Of a stretch of DNA of 5,133 nucleotides, positions 4,720 through 5,133 are shown piece by piece. The notes under the pieces are model-generated. The model worked only from the letters and a program-made list of their open reading frames with translations, had not been told where the DNA came from and did not search any database. The stretch lies in NCBI GenBank assembly GCA_040752295.1, contig JBFMFE010000121.1, positions 1-5,133 of the forward strand. The letters are read 5' to 3'. The stretch comes from JBFMFE01 sp040752295 (GTDB taxonomy: Bacteria; UBP15; UBA6099; JBFMBQ01). How positions within the stretch are numbered: the stretch's first letter is position 1; each line of letters starts with the position of its first letter. Made by a program: the position numbers and the translations under genes.

Positions 4720-5133
4720 ATGGAAAACGTTGCGCCGTCGAAGCTCGACGAGAGCCACGTGGGTTCCCTGAGGGAAATCTTCGGCGCGGACGGCGTGAGC
4801 GTCCGGGACACCGACCGGAGCGCCTACTCGCGGGACCTGTGGCCGCTGGCGACGATCTGGCTCCAGAAGAAAAAGATCACGCCGTACCCGCCGGACGCCG
4901 TCGTGTGGGCGCGCGGCGAGGAGCAGATCGTCAGGCTGCTCGCCCTGGCGCGGGAAAACGGTTTTGCGGTGATTCCCTACGGCGCGGGATCGGGCGTGTG
5001 CGGCGGAACGCTTCCGCTGCGGGGCGGAGTCGTGCTCGACATGAAGAAGATGGACGTGATCGTGGATGTGAACGGTGCGGCGCTCACGGCGCGCGTCCAG
5101 ACCGGGATCATCGGGCAGGACCACGAACACGAA
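4720..5133 (+). CDS. FAD-linked oxidase, GlcD/AGPS-like (N-terminal part, runs off the window)
   Basis: The first 138 residues of an FAD-binding_4 (PCMH/VAO-fold) oxidoreductase, a family that includes glycolate and D-lactate dehydrogenase subunits and alkyldihydroxyacetonephosphate synthase. Evidence is PPDAVVWARGEEQIVRLLALA (from 57), typical of the first fold strand and helix. It is followed by the FAD pyrophosphate loop PYGAGSGVCGG (86-96), then GGVVLDMKKMD and TARVQTGIIG (123-132). There is no signal peptide or membrane segment at the N-terminus. The start is ATG at 4720, with purine-rich GGAGG at 4702-4706 and GAGGG at 4712-4716 upstream. The substrate cannot be assigned because the FAD-oxidase C-terminal domain, and any fused iron-sulfur domain, lie beyond the window. 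It is on the same strand as the membrane-protein gene, 69 bp downstream, with its own candidate promoter. Confidence 0.88.
   Translation, partial: MENVAPSKLDESHVGSLREIFGADGVSVRDTDRSAYSRDLWPLATIWLQKKKITPYPPDAVVWARGEEQIVRLLALARENGFAVIPYGAGSGVCGGTLPLRGGVVLDMKKMDVIVDVNGAALTARVQTGIIGQDHEHE

Overview
The window is a high-G+C stretch of a probably bacterial genome. Genes have Shine-Dalgarno-like sites (AGGAGG in front of one start) and TATAAT-type boxes in the spacers. A run of ten Ns inside one gene marks a scaffold join, so this is probably a draft or metagenome-assembled genome. The phylum cannot be fixed from this sequence. The mix of a MoeA-PBP fusion, a GlcD/AGPS-type flavoprotein and abundant structured intergenic repeats would suit an uncultivated anaerobic lineage, but that is inference.

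Layout. Positions 1-338 hold no convincing gene. They contain the right part of a structured repeat element (1-127), a possible terminator hairpin and a short TTCGATATTC-type repeat. Positions 339-2237 (minus) encode a MoeA-type molybdopterin molybdenumtransferase fused to a C-terminal periplasmic-binding-protein-like domain. A 156-bp spacer with a perfect 24-bp palindrome follows. Positions 2394-3623 (minus) encode a second, stand-alone MoeA. The 403-bp divergent spacer 3624-4026 is almost filled by a second, more complete copy of the repeat element (3681-3952). Positions 4027-4650 (plus) encode a small six-helix membrane protein with the HX4DH signature of nickel/cobalt transporters. From 4720 (plus) the N-terminal part of an FAD-linked oxidase runs off the window end.

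How it fits together. The two minus-strand genes are consecutive and both belong to the last step of molybdenum (or tungsten) cofactor synthesis, insertion of the metal into adenylylated molybdopterin. The fused binding domain may hold or sense the oxyanion. The plus-strand pair reads away from them; a metal-transporter-like protein and a flavoenzyme have no demonstrable tie to cofactor synthesis.

The main unexplained signal is the repeat element. Two copies in the same orientation flank the moeA pair. They share a 57-bp right end at 54/57 identity, and the complete copy has inverted termini (GTGCGAAAGTTC type), nested hairpins and 9-bp tandem arrays. It looks like a MITE/REP-like non-coding element. 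I found no clear new multi-gene system.
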